Of a stretch of 64,000 nucleotides of DNA, positions 7,409-15,511 are shown piece after piece. Source of the stretch: Mesorhizobium sp. GTDB taxonomy: Bacteria; Pseudomonadota; Alphaproteobacteria; Rhizobiales; Rhizobiaceae. The stretch covers positions 3,306,001 through 3,370,000 of the forward strand of contig NZ_JAMLIG010000001.1 of assembly GCF_023954305.1 (NCBI RefSeq). Reading direction: 5' to 3'. The translations under genes and the position numbers were made by a program. The notes below the pieces were generated by a model, which had not been told where the DNA came from, ran no database searches, and saw only the letters and a list, made by a program, of their open reading frames with translations. Every line of letters begins with the position of its first letter. Position 1 is the first letter of the stretch.

Positions 7409-8737
7409 TCAATTGCTGCCCGCCATCCGACCGCTGAGCGTCAAGCCTTTAGCGGTGCGGTCGGCGAAACCTTTCCAGTAGGTGTGCTCGGGCTTGAACG
7501 TGCCGTCCTCGTTCTTCGCGTAGACACCGTCGGCCGCGTTCGGGATGACGTTCAGATAGGCGTCCATCGCCTCGTCGTCCTTCAAATATTTGCCGAGGAA
7601 GGCGGTGACGAAGTGCTGGGCGATGTTGTTCATCCTGACCGTGTCCCAGACCGGATCGGCATAGTGGTCGAACGGCGCCCAGCCGAGCTTTTCGGACGTC
7701 TTCCACGATTCGGCCGGGGCCGGCATCGGCGCGGCGGCATTGTGATTGGCGTTCTCGAAGGTGAGCAGCCAGGCGTCGGCGTTGATCGTGCCCTCGTAGA
7801 TCGCCTTCACGCCCTTGTCGTAGCCCGACACGTCGTCGACGCTGCCGGCGACGTAGAAGATCGGTTTCTGGATCCTGGCGAGCGCGTCCTCGTCCCAGAA
7901 GCCGCGCTCCATGCCCCAAGGCGCGAAGGCGACGACCGCCTTGACCCGTTCGTCGGGGAGCGCTGTGTGGCTCTCGGAGCCGGCCTGATGAACCGCGAGC
8001 GTCTTTTCGGGCGCGCCCCATTCGTAGCCGACCGAGGCTTCGGTGACGCCCGCGCCGGCCGAGATCACCGCGCCGTAGCCGCCCATCGAATAGCCGACGA
8101 TCGCCGCTTTCTGCGTATCGACGAGCCCGTTCAGGAAGCTGTCGGTCTCGGCGCCCAGGCGCTCGATTTCGTTGAGCACGAACTTCTGGTCGAGCGGGCG
8201 GTTGACCAGCGTCGAGCCGAACTTGCCCTGATCGTCATAGGTCGAGTCCTTGTGGTCGATCGAGGCGACGACATAACCCTTCGAGGCAAGGTTCTCGGCC
8301 AAATGGCTGAGCAGGAATCGGTTTCCGGGATAGCCATGCGAGATGATGACGAGCGGGTAGGGGGTCTCCGCCTCGGCGGGCGCCGCGTCCCGCGCGGCCT
8401 TGCCGTGCAGCGTCACCCTGGTTTCGCCGTCGCGCAGGAACACGCCCTCGTAGGGCGAGGCGGGCGCGCCGGCGGCCGCCGGATACCAGACCTCGACCGT
8501 AAGCGGCCGGTCATAGCGCGGCAGATCCTTGCCGGCTTCGACCTTGAGGATGTCGATCTGGTCCTTGTTGACGAGGTCGATGGTGCGAACGCCGATCGCC
8601 GCGTCGCCATAGGGCGCCAATTCCGGCGCATCGGGACGCACCTGGTCGATCCGGTTTTCCTGGGCCATCGAGTCTCCGGCGAGCGCGATCTGCGTGGTGA
8701 GGCCGGCGGCGAATGCCATGGCGAGGACCTTGTTCAT
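7409..8737 (-). CDS. Secreted alpha/beta hydrolase (dienelactone hydrolase/PAF-acetylhydrolase-like)
   Basis: A 442-residue protein with a cleavable signal peptide (residues 1 to about 25), so probably periplasmic. The alpha/beta hydrolase core shows the oxyanion-hole region ISHGYPGNR (132-140) and the nucleophile elbow GYSMGG with Ser217. The overall layout resembles the PAF-acetylhydrolase/dienelactone hydrolase group of predicted esterases. The ATG at 8737 has AAGGAG nine bases upstream. The catalytic Asp and His are not assigned with certainty; the late ENANHN segment is a candidate for the histidine. The substrate is unknown. Confidence 0.8.
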   Translation of the reverse strand: MNKVLAMAFAAGLTTQIALAGDSMAQENRIDQVRPDAPELAPYGDAAIGVRTIDLVNKDQIDILKVEAGKDLPRYDRPLTVEVWYPAAAGAPASPYEGVFLRDGETRVTLHGKAARDAAPAEAETPYPLVIISHGYPGNRFLLSHLAENLASKGYVVASIDHKDSTYDDQGKFGSTLVNRPLDQKFVLNEIERLGAETDSFLNGLVDTQKAAIVGYSMGGYGAVISAGAGVTEASVGYEWGAPEKTLAVHQAGSESHTALPDERVKAVVAFAPWGMERGFWDEDALARIQKPIFYVAGSVDDVSGYDKGVKAIYEGTINADAWLLTFENANHNAAAPMPAPAESWKTSEKLGWAPFDHYADPVWDTVRMNNIAQHFVTAFLGKYLKDDEAMDAYLNVIPNAADGVYAKNEDGTFKPEHTYWKGFADRTAKGLTLSGRMAGSN

Positions 8738-8845
8738 CGTTCTTCTCCTTGAAGCTGCCATCCCTGTCCAGCACTCTATCGCAGTGGGATGCGAAGACCA
8801 GACGACACCAGGCAGCGAAATGTGAGGAATCTGCTGGATTTGTGA

Positions 8846-8859
8846 TATCGCATGCGATA
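8846..8859. promoter_or_regulatory. 14-bp palindrome upstream of the PIN toxin gene
   Basis: TATCGCATGCGATA is a perfect palindrome seven bases before the toxin start. Ribbon-helix-helix antitoxins autoregulate through exactly such sites, so it is the probable operator of this toxin-antitoxin pair. Confidence 0.55.
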
Positions 8860-8866
8860 GCTAGTT

Positions 8867-9295
8867 ATGCGGTTGGTATTGGATACGTCCGTTCTCGTCG
8901 CTGCTCTTCGCAGCCGGAAGGGTTCGTCGAGACTGTTGCTCGTCGACGCTCTGCGTCAGCAGGTTGAGATAGTCCTGTCGGTTCCTCTGGCGCTCGAGTA
9001 TGAGGCGGTGCTGACGCGTCCGGAGCACCTCAGGGCCTTCGGATTATCCAGAGATGAGGTCGAGAGGCTGTTGGACGCACTCTTTGGTGTGGCCCGAGCA
9101 GTCGATCTTGCCTTCACGTGGCGCCCTGTGTCGGCGGATCCCAATGATGATATGGTGATTGAGACAGCGGTAAACGGTGGCGCCGACATGGTGGTGACGT
9201 TCAATGCGAAGGATTTCGCTGGCTTGGAGGCGCGGTTCGGGATTCCCGCAGCTTCACCAGCCCAATATCTGCTACGTTTCGGAGAGAGGTCATGA
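8867..9295 (+). CDS. PIN-domain RNase toxin (COG1569-type)
   Basis: A 142-residue PIN-domain protein. The acidic active-site residues are visible: D6 in LVLDTSVL, a glutamate in LALEYEAVL (E44/E46), the D91-x-x-D94-D95 cluster, and D116 in TFNAKDF. It belongs to the group annotated as putative toxin component, PIN family, which cleave RNA. The gene overlaps the downstream antitoxin by four bases (ATGA), giving toxin-first order, the reverse of classic vapBC. A palindromic operator lies just upstream. The RNA target is unknown. Confidence 0.85.
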   Translation: MRLVLDTSVLVAALRSRKGSSRLLLVDALRQQVEIVLSVPLALEYEAVLTRPEHLRAFGLSRDEVERLLDALFGVARAVDLAFTWRPVSADPNDDMVIETAVNGGADMVVTFNAKDFAGLEARFGIPAASPAQYLLRFGERS

Positions 9296-9585
9296 ATCGC
9301 AGTAATTTTGCGCTCCGTCTTCAAACCTCGCTGCTTGATGAAGCTCGCAAGGTTGCTAGATCCGAAGGGGTCGCGTTGAACCAGTTCATCAATGTCGCCG
9401 TGGCCGAAAAGCTCTCGGCCCTGCGCACGGCCGATTATTTTGCCGAAAGAGCTTCGAGGGCGAATGTCAAAGAAGCTCTGTCGATCCTCGAGAGAGCGGG
9501 AAACGACGATCCACCAATCGAAGGCGATGAACTTCCGATGGCAGAAGGTTCAGAAAAGCACCAGATGACGCGAATGTCTCGCTAG
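9292..9585 (+). CDS. Ribbon-helix-helix antitoxin partner of the PIN toxin
   Basis: A 97-residue protein. The N-terminal segment FALRLQTSLLDEARKVARSEGVALNQFINVAVAEKL is a typical ribbon-helix-helix DNA-binding unit (about residues 6-42). The C-terminal half (about 50-85) is charged and probably wraps the toxin. The start codon overlaps the toxin stop, so expression is coupled. It is likely to neutralise the PIN protein and to repress its own promoter at the 8846-8859 palindrome. The pairing is inferred from overlap and from family habits. Confidence 0.8.
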   Translation: MNRSNFALRLQTSLLDEARKVARSEGVALNQFINVAVAEKLSALRTADYFAERASRANVKEALSILERAGNDDPPIEGDELPMAEGSEKHQMTRMSR

Positions 9586-9638
9586 GATTTGGCTCTCCTC
9601 GGTCCAAGAGATGGAGTCTCGCCCCAGACGCTACGCGC

Positions 9639-9947
9639 TCACGTCTCCGGTTCGGTCGTGAACATCAGCGGGAAGCCGGCAGCCTTGCCGGCGTCCGTGG
9701 CCCGGGCAGCCTTCGTCTCGGCCACGTCCTTCGGATAGACCGAGACGACGCAGACGCCCTTCTGGTGGGCGGTGATCATAACCCGGTAAGCCTGGTCGTC
9801 GGTGAGCCTGAACTCGCCACGCAATACCATCACGACGAATTCGCGCGGCGTGAAGTCGTCGTTGACGAGAATGACCTTGTGCAGCTTCGGCCGTTCGGTC
9901 TTCGGTTTGACCTTGACCCTCGGCTTCGTGACGATTTCGGGAGGCAT
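9639..9947 (-). CDS. clpS: ATP-dependent Clp protease adaptor ClpS
   Basis: A 102-residue adaptor that delivers N-degron substrates to ClpAP. The core matches the family: LHKVILVNDDFTPREFVVMVL (about 22-42) with the N-degron-pocket NDD and the T-P-x-E/x-F-V region, then AHQKGVCVV and the YPKDVAETK helix. Alphaproteobacteria often carry ClpS1 and ClpS2. The lysine-rich N-terminus and the divergent tail suggest this is the ClpS2-type copy, but that is inference. It stands alone rather than beside clpA and lies downstream of the DUF2333 gene on the same strand. Confidence 0.9.
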   Translation of the reverse strand: MPPEIVTKPRVKVKPKTERPKLHKVILVNDDFTPREFVVMVLRGEFRLTDDQAYRVMITAHQKGVCVVSVYPKDVAETKAARATDAGKAAGFPLMFTTEPET

Positions 9948-10020
9948 GGCGCTTTCCTCCGCGGATTGCGATCGCCGCTCACATAATCCGTTGCCCGCGA
10001 ATGTCCAGCCGTCCGGCGGC

Positions 10021-11265
10021 TCAGCGCTGCAGGACGGCCTGGATTTCGGTCATGTTGGAGCGGACGCGCAGCACGTAGAAGCCCATGGTCGCCAGATGGG
10101 TCGCGAAGAGGCCGTCCTCGGCGCTGTTGGCGATGATCCATGGGCGGATCTTCAGAGCCGACTGGAACTGGCCTTCCATGGCGTTCCACAGCGTGTCGAG
10201 GTTGCGTTCGCGGACCACGTCCTCGAAATCGGCGTGCGCGGCGCTCATCAGCCCGTAATAGGCATAGAGCTGGCCGTAGGAGAACCAGAACCGGTCGTCG
10301 GCGCGCACGTCGAAGAAGCCGCGATTGTAGTTTTCGGAGCGCTCGCGCAGGATGGCGGAGGTGTCGCCCAGCGCGCTGGCCACTCGGTCGAGATACTGGA
10401 TCAGGTTGTCGGCGCGGGCGTCGAACACCGCCTCGCAGCGCGCCAGCCGGTCGTCGAAAGCGTGCAGGTCGCGCACGATCTGGCGATAGTAGGCCGGAGT
10501 GGGTGTCTTGGGACCAGGCGGGTTCCACCCAACATACCACGTGTATTCGTCGAACTGCGCGTTGCCGCGCGCGCTCTGCAGGTTGGAGTCGATCTGCGAG
10601 GTGCCGCGCACGCGGCCGAGATTGTCGGCAAGCTCGATCGTCGTGCGCCGGATCGCCTCGTGGATGCCGCGCTGGAACGATGCCTTGTTGTCGAGGAAAG
10701 GCGTCTTGTCCCAGGAGAGGCCGAACAGGCCGAGCTTGTAGAGAATCATCGACGAGATCCAGGCATTCTCGTTGACGTTGACGTTCGTCAGGTCGGCCGC
10801 CACCTCGGCGATCGCCGAGCGTCCGCAACTGCGGCCCGTGGGAGTCGTGGCGGTCTGCGGGGTTGTTGGAGAGGGAGTCGTCGTAGTCGTGGTCGCGGCG
10901 GGGGCGGTTGCCGGCGCAGCGGGTTTCGAGTCGGCCTCGGCCTGGGCGAACAGCGTCCGCGGCGCGGGCGGAGGCGCACCCATAGCCTGCTCGCCCGCGG
11001 AGCGGCGACGCTGCTCGAAATCGTATTTCGCCACATAGTCCGGGTCGAACCCGTTCCAGAACTGCGTCGCGTAGAGGAAGTAGATATACATCGCGGCGAT
11101 TGCCGCGATGGCAGTGCCGAGCACGGCTTTCAGGATCCAGCCCTTGTGCATGTACCAGCGGCCGAACCACAGGAACGGCCACATCAATATTCCGATGAGG
11201 AGGCCGATGCCGCGGCCGATCCACTGGAACACCATGGTGAAGAACGAGACGATCGGATCAAGCAT
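10021..11265 (-). CDS. DUF2333-family membrane-anchored protein
   Basis: A 414-residue protein with two hydrophobic segments near the N-terminus (about residues 14-34 and 46-66), then a Pro/Thr/Ala-rich linker (about 100-145) and a large soluble domain that is probably periplasmic. The soluble part matches what I recall of DUF2333, a conserved proteobacterial family without known function. The ATG at 11265 follows a GGGGGA ribosome site. It is the last gene of the unknown-function run and lies 29 bp behind the 428-residue protein, so the two are probably cotranscribed. Confidence 0.75.
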   Translation of the reverse strand: MLDPIVSFFTMVFQWIGRGIGLLIGILMWPFLWFGRWYMHKGWILKAVLGTAIAAIAAMYIYFLYATQFWNGFDPDYVAKYDFEQRRRSAGEQAMGAPPPAPRTLFAQAEADSKPAAPATAPAATTTTTTPSPTTPQTATTPTGRSCGRSAIAEVAADLTNVNVNENAWISSMILYKLGLFGLSWDKTPFLDNKASFQRGIHEAIRRTTIELADNLGRVRGTSQIDSNLQSARGNAQFDEYTWYVGWNPPGPKTPTPAYYRQIVRDLHAFDDRLARCEAVFDARADNLIQYLDRVASALGDTSAILRERSENYNRGFFDVRADDRFWFSYGQLYAYYGLMSAAHADFEDVVRERNLDTLWNAMEGQFQSALKIRPWIIANSAEDGLFATHLATMGFYVLRVRSNMTEIQAVLQR

Positions 11266-11294
11266 GGTTCCCCCAGGTATCGCGCCGCCGGCGT

Positions 11295-12581
11295 TCAGTC
11301 CTTCAGGCCGTAGAGCCTCAGCCGGAACGCTGCCTTGTCCTTGAGATATGTGGTTTTGAGCGTCTCGACAACATGCGCCCGCCAGCGCGCCGGCCAGGAT
11401 TGGTATTGCCTGTAGAACGTCTGCTTGGAGAACACATAGAGCGAGACGAAGTCGTCGGGCACGAAATCGGAGATCAGCCGGTTGGTCAGCCAGGCGTCCG
11501 GATGGTCGGGCTTTGCCCGCACCACCAGGAAGCGCCGCACCGGGTCCATGTCCTCCAGCCTGAGCTTGCCGGTCTGGGCGAGTTCGCGCTTGGCGGCGTT
11601 GAGGAAGGGGAAGGTGCCGTCCCTGTTGATCAGATCGGCATTGGAATGGATCCAGGTCTGCAGCCAGACCTTGTCCACCTTGTCGAAGTCGAGATTCGGC
11701 TGCTGGCGGTGGATCAGCGAGCGGATCGCCATTTCGGCGCGGTGCTCGAGATAGTTCGAGGTCTCGATCCAGGAGGCCCGCGGCAGATCGAGCCGGCCGG
11801 TGGAGGCGAGGAAGCGGAAGACGCGTTCGGCGTCGCGGATGCCGAGATAGCTGACCTGCCACGGCCGCGAGCGGCGGAAGCCGGGTGCTGCCGGGTCGGA
11901 AATGACCGTCGTCATGTCCTTGTCGATGAAGACGTAGATGCCGCCGAAATGCGTCGTCCAGAAAGCCTCGTGACGAAAGATCACGCGGTCGGGCACCAGC
12001 TTGTTCTCGCGGATGTCGCCGGTGACCTTGGCGAGCTCCACCATCCGCTCAAGCATCGCCGTGTCGCGCCAGGCGTCGGGCTCGAGCTTCAGCCGGTCGA
12101 CCAGCGCTCCGAGCTCGCCCGCCTTGCCGAGCACGTCCTCGGCGGAGAGCACGCGGAACTCGACCTGGTTGATAGACAAGAGGTCCTCGATGTCCTCGAC
12201 CTTCGACACCGAATCCTCGATCTCACCGTAGATCACGTCCTTGATCGTCAGCGCATCGATTACCCGGCGATTGTTCGAGTAGAACTCGAACATGAGCTGG
12301 GATGTGTTTGAGAACGCAGTATGAACGACCGGAAGCTCCGCCTGCACCGGTGTGAGGATGATGAAGCGGCGGTTGACCTCGTTCGGATCGAGATAGAGCG
12401 GGTCGCCGAGTTCCTCCGCCACCTGCGGCGAGAAGCCGGTGCGATCGATGTCGAAGCTCTTGAGCTTCGTCGGCTTCAGGCCGAACGCCTTGAGCGCCTT
12501 GTTGTAACGCTCGATCAGATGCGGCTCGTCGATGGTGAGGAGGCGGCCGTAGATCAGGTCGTTGTCGCGGAGGAGGTCCAT
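11295..12581 (-). CDS. Conserved protein of unknown function (possibly DUF6638)
   Basis: A 428-residue soluble protein without signal peptide or membrane segment. It is rich in Trp, Arg and acidic residues across its C-terminal half (for example VWLQTWIHSNADLINRDGTF), and I see no catalytic motif. I believe it corresponds to an alphaproteobacterial DUF6638-type family, but that is from memory and unverified. Its start lies three bases after the degenerate vapC stop, and the DUF2333 gene follows closely, so it belongs to the long minus-strand transcription unit. Function unknown; context suggests work with the AAA+ ATPase and membrane partner. Confidence 0.7.
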   Translation of the reverse strand: MDLLRDNDLIYGRLLTIDEPHLIERYNKALKAFGLKPTKLKSFDIDRTGFSPQVAEELGDPLYLDPNEVNRRFIILTPVQAELPVVHTAFSNTSQLMFEFYSNNRRVIDALTIKDVIYGEIEDSVSKVEDIEDLLSINQVEFRVLSAEDVLGKAGELGALVDRLKLEPDAWRDTAMLERMVELAKVTGDIRENKLVPDRVIFRHEAFWTTHFGGIYVFIDKDMTTVISDPAAPGFRRSRPWQVSYLGIRDAERVFRFLASTGRLDLPRASWIETSNYLEHRAEMAIRSLIHRQQPNLDFDKVDKVWLQTWIHSNADLINRDGTFPFLNAAKRELAQTGKLRLEDMDPVRRFLVVRAKPDHPDAWLTNRLISDFVPDDFVSLYVFSKQTFYRQYQSWPARWRAHVVETLKTTYLKDKAAFRLRLYGLKD

Positions 12582-12584
12582 GGA

Positions 12585-13011
12585 TCAGTTCCGCGTTTGC
12601 GCCCAGGGCGAGGATACCCCGGCTATAGCCGCAGCTTCAGCCAGTCGCTCGTCCAGTGTTGCCAGTGGCAGGTCCAGCCTGATGGCCAACTCGAGATATA
12701 TCGCGTCGTAGAGCGTCAGACCGTATGCCGCTGCGATTTCAATCGTGCTGCTCCACACATAATCCGAGCTAGAATTGTCGATACGCAGTGGCAACTTCTG
12801 GATCAGGTCCAGCGCCTTGCCGATATAGGCGCCTTCGATGCGATTCCTTCGCGCACCGACCAAGAGCGAATTGCCCACCTCGATCTGGAAAAGGGGGGGG
12901 AACTACCGCGCCGTTAAGGGCCACCGTGTCCATGAGGTCTTCGGTCAAGGTTCGGTCCTCATCGGGCATGATCCAGTTCAAGGCCACCGAACTGTCGACC
13001 ACGACACTCAA
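12585..13011 (-). pseudogene. VapC-type PIN toxin, frameshifted in a homopolymer
   Basis: Two overlapping frames together make one PIN domain. The first starts at 13011 (MSVVVDSSVALNWIMPDED, with the active-site Asp) and the second continues from about 12890 (QIEVGNSLLVGARRN through YDAIYLELAIRLDLPLATLD) to 12585. They meet at a run of eight C on the coding strand (12893-12900). With seven C the reading is continuous, VPPLFQIEVGNSL, which is the normal VapC pattern. Either this is an inactivating +1 slip or a sequencing error. The start is TTG and overlaps the Phd stop (TTGA). The toxin is probably non-functional as written. Confidence 0.8.
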
Positions 13012-13259
13012 TAGCGCCGCCCCATTTCGATATAATCGCGGATCGTCAGCCCACCCGGGTCGGGTTTGACGGACTTGCGAAGTTCACGGATCGCCGCAAC
13101 TGCTGCGCGCGCTTTCTCGACATCGTGGGGCGTTGACGCCGGAACGATCCGGGCAACGGCCCTTCCGTGTCGAGTGATCGTAATCTCTTCGCCTTTCTCG
13201 ACGCGTTCGATCAGGGCGCTGAACGAGTTACGTGCTTCCAGAATGCCTGCTTCGGGCAT
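13008..13259 (-). CDS. Phd/YefM-family antitoxin
   Basis: An 83-residue antitoxin. The N-terminal Phd/YefM DNA-binding fold is clear: EARNSFSALIERVEKGEEITITRHGRAVARIVP (about residues 7-40). The C-terminal tail is a toxin-binding segment. The ATG at 13259 gives the canonical MPEAG start; an upstream in-frame extension to 13289 is less likely. It overlaps the frameshifted vapC by four bases. With its toxin broken, it is probably an orphan antitoxin or a relic of a decaying cassette inside the unknown-function operon. Confidence 0.85.
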   Translation of the reverse strand: MPEAGILEARNSFSALIERVEKGEEITITRHGRAVARIVPASTPHDVEKARAAVAAIRELRKSVKPDPGGLTIRDYIEMGRRY

Positions 13260-13314
13260 GTCGTCACCATTTCTAGCCAGCCACGCCACAATTTACAGTC
13301 TCAAGCCAAGGATT

Positions 13315-13551
13315 TCAATTGGCGGCTGGCCCAAAGATAACATCGATGACTACCATCGGAACGCCAAACGCGAGCATCCATATCCAGAAAGGAACGATTA
13401 GGCGGAGCGACGCATAGCCTGCCTCCCGGATGTATTCGAGGCTCGGCAATCCATTCTTGTGACGCGGCATTCGCTGCGCTTGATCGTATGCTTTCCAGCG
13501 ATCACCACTGCGAAAAGCAATCACCGCAAGCCCCGCAAGAAAACCATCCAC
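13315..13551 (-). CDS. Small hypothetical membrane protein
   Basis: A 78-residue frame from a GTG start at 13551, with two hydrophobic stretches: the first about 15 residues, and a longer one near the C-terminus (LRLIVPFWIWMLAFGVPMVVIDVIF). It lies between the AAA+ ATPase and phd on the same strand. No family is recognised, and the start codon is weakly supported. It may belong to the inserted phd/vapC cassette or be spurious. Confidence 0.4.
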   Translation of the reverse strand: MDGFLAGLAVIAFRSGDRWKAYDQAQRMPRHKNGLPSLEYIREAGYASLRLIVPFWIWMLAFGVPMVVIDVIFGPAAN

Positions 13552-13603
13552 ATGTGCGGGCGCACGTATGCTAGGTAGATCTCCGAAGCCGTCTCCACCG
13601 CTC

Positions 13604-15511
13604 CTACCCCCACAACCCCTTCGCCTTCATCTCCTCGATCTCCTTCACCGCCCGCTCGCGCAGTTTTGCGTCGCGCACCAGCTTCGACACCGCCGCGTCG
13701 TCGGAGCGGTCGGAGTAGCGGAATTCAGAATCGGCGTAGCGGTTCACCTCCTGCATGACCATGTCCATGTCGAAGGGGCCGCGCAGTTCCTCGATCATCG
13801 CCTTCTTCTCGTCGTAGGGCTTGCGCATGAAGACCTCCGGCGTGGCGAACCAGTCGTCGGGCAACTCGATGTCCATAGCGCGCATCTTGATCGCGTCGGT
13901 GACGTTCTTGATGGCGCGGCCGGTGAAGCGCGGCTCGGCCTCCTTGATCAGGTGGAGGTAGGTGCCGATGTCGGCCATGGTCTTCGGCTGGCCCTTCTCC
14001 TTCATGAAGCGCTCGTAGACGCGCATCAGCCCGTCCTCGTGCGGCTTCGAATGGCTCTCGTAGGCGTCGTCCACCGCGCGCTGGATCTCCTGAGCGGCGT
14101 AGAGGTCGTGCTCGCCGAGCGGGATCTTGTGGTTCTTGCCGGCGAGCAGCACGAAGATGTCGATGTAGTCGTCGCGGGTCTGCGGGCCGTCGACCAGCCA
14201 GCGGGCGCCGGCGCGCTGCCTGAGCGCATCGTCGACGTTTTCGGGATAGTTCGAGAACATGCCGAAGGAGCAATTGCCGCGGATGACCGTCATCGCGCCC
14301 GAGAACGCGTCCATCAGCACGCCGGTGATCTCGTGCTGGCCGGCCGAGGCGCGGTCGTCGGAGCGTTTCGCGGCCACCTGGTCGATGTCGTCGATCGTGC
14401 CGAAGCCGATCGCCTTGGGGTTGAGCACGTTGTCGATGAAGGCGCGGCAGTTCTGGCCCGACTTGCCCTGGTAGGACGAGATCTGGTCGACGCCGAAGTT
14501 CTGGTAGTGGAACGGGTAACCCGCCACCTGGCAATGGCCGTGGACGAGGCCGGCGATCATCTGGATCAGCGTCGTCTTGCCCGTTCCGGGCGCGCCATCG
14601 CCGATGAAGGTGAACAGGAAACCGCCGAGCTCGACGAAGGGATTAAGCTGTTTGTCGAAGTCGTAGGCGACCAGCATCTTGGCGAGCTTCACCGCCTGGT
14701 ATTTGGCGATGTGGTTGCCGACGACCTCCTCCGGCTTCTTGAAGGTCATCACCAGTGGCTTGGCCTTCTGGCCCGGCGCCACGTCGAAGCCGTTGAGGGT
14801 GAAGTCGTCGGCCTCGATACGGATATGCGCGTCCTCGAAGCTGCCCAGCCCGTCGAAGCGGCCCTTGCGCGCCAGCAGTCCCTCGATGGCCACGCGCGCG
14901 AACTGTTTTGCCCGCGCCATCATGTCGTGGTCGTCCCTAGAGCCCGCGATCGCCGCGTCGAGACCGGCCACCAGTGACTTAAGCGCGTCCTGCGCGGTGT
15001 CGAACAGCAGGTTCGGCTCGGCGATATCGTTCGGCGGCTCGCCATCCGCCTCGATTGTCTGGGCGAGATAGGAGGCGAAGGAGAAGGCCGCGACATAGGC
15101 CGAGGCGTGGATCAGCTTCTTGAAGTTCGACGCATCCTCGCCCTCGAGCGGCGCGCGCGCATTCTTCGCCTGCAGCGCTTCCAGCTCGTTGCTGCGCGCG
15201 AAGACGTCGGCGACCGCGAGCGAGATCGAGAGCCCGCGCCTGGCGCGGTAGAGCAGCGTGTGCTGCAGGATCGACAGCATCTGGTCGTCGGGGCGCACCG
15301 CCGCCACGGTCTTGGCAAGCTCCACCTCCTTGGTGCGCTGGACGGAGCCGGTCGAGACAGTGGACACGAAACGGCGCCCCGTTCCGGCAAGCGCCGTGTT
15401 TGACAGGCCGGTCGATGCCTCCAGCACGATCACCCGCGTCACCATCGACTGCGCGGTCGAGCGGTGCTTGTCGATATCCTTTTCGTCGATGGTGGTCAGG
15501 CCGGTGTCCAT
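13604..15511 (-). CDS. AAA+ family ATPase of unknown function
   Basis: A 635-residue protein. Its C-terminal half holds an AAA+ module: Walker A GDGAPGTGKTT (304-314), a Walker B-like acidic strand around GTIDDID (371-377), a sensor-1-like SNYPENVDDAL region (420-430) and an arginine-rich C-terminal lid. The first 290 residues are an uncharacterised helical domain. There is no membrane segment or signal. It overlaps the fic gene by one base (TGATG) and sits in the centre of the unknown-function gene run. The ATPase probably remodels a complex with the coiled-coil and membrane partners; that is inference from context. Confidence 0.85.
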   Translation of the reverse strand: MDTGLTTIDEKDIDKHRSTAQSMVTRVIVLEASTGLSNTALAGTGRRFVSTVSTGSVQRTKEVELAKTVAAVRPDDQMLSILQHTLLYRARRGLSISLAVADVFARSNELEALQAKNARAPLEGEDASNFKKLIHASAYVAAFSFASYLAQTIEADGEPPNDIAEPNLLFDTAQDALKSLVAGLDAAIAGSRDDHDMMARAKQFARVAIEGLLARKGRFDGLGSFEDAHIRIEADDFTLNGFDVAPGQKAKPLVMTFKKPEEVVGNHIAKYQAVKLAKMLVAYDFDKQLNPFVELGGFLFTFIGDGAPGTGKTTLIQMIAGLVHGHCQVAGYPFHYQNFGVDQISSYQGKSGQNCRAFIDNVLNPKAIGFGTIDDIDQVAAKRSDDRASAGQHEITGVLMDAFSGAMTVIRGNCSFGMFSNYPENVDDALRQRAGARWLVDGPQTRDDYIDIFVLLAGKNHKIPLGEHDLYAAQEIQRAVDDAYESHSKPHEDGLMRVYERFMKEKGQPKTMADIGTYLHLIKEAEPRFTGRAIKNVTDAIKMRAMDIELPDDWFATPEVFMRKPYDEKKAMIEELRGPFDMDMVMQEVNRYADSEFRYSDRSDDAAVSKLVRDAKLRERAVKEIEEMKAKGLWG

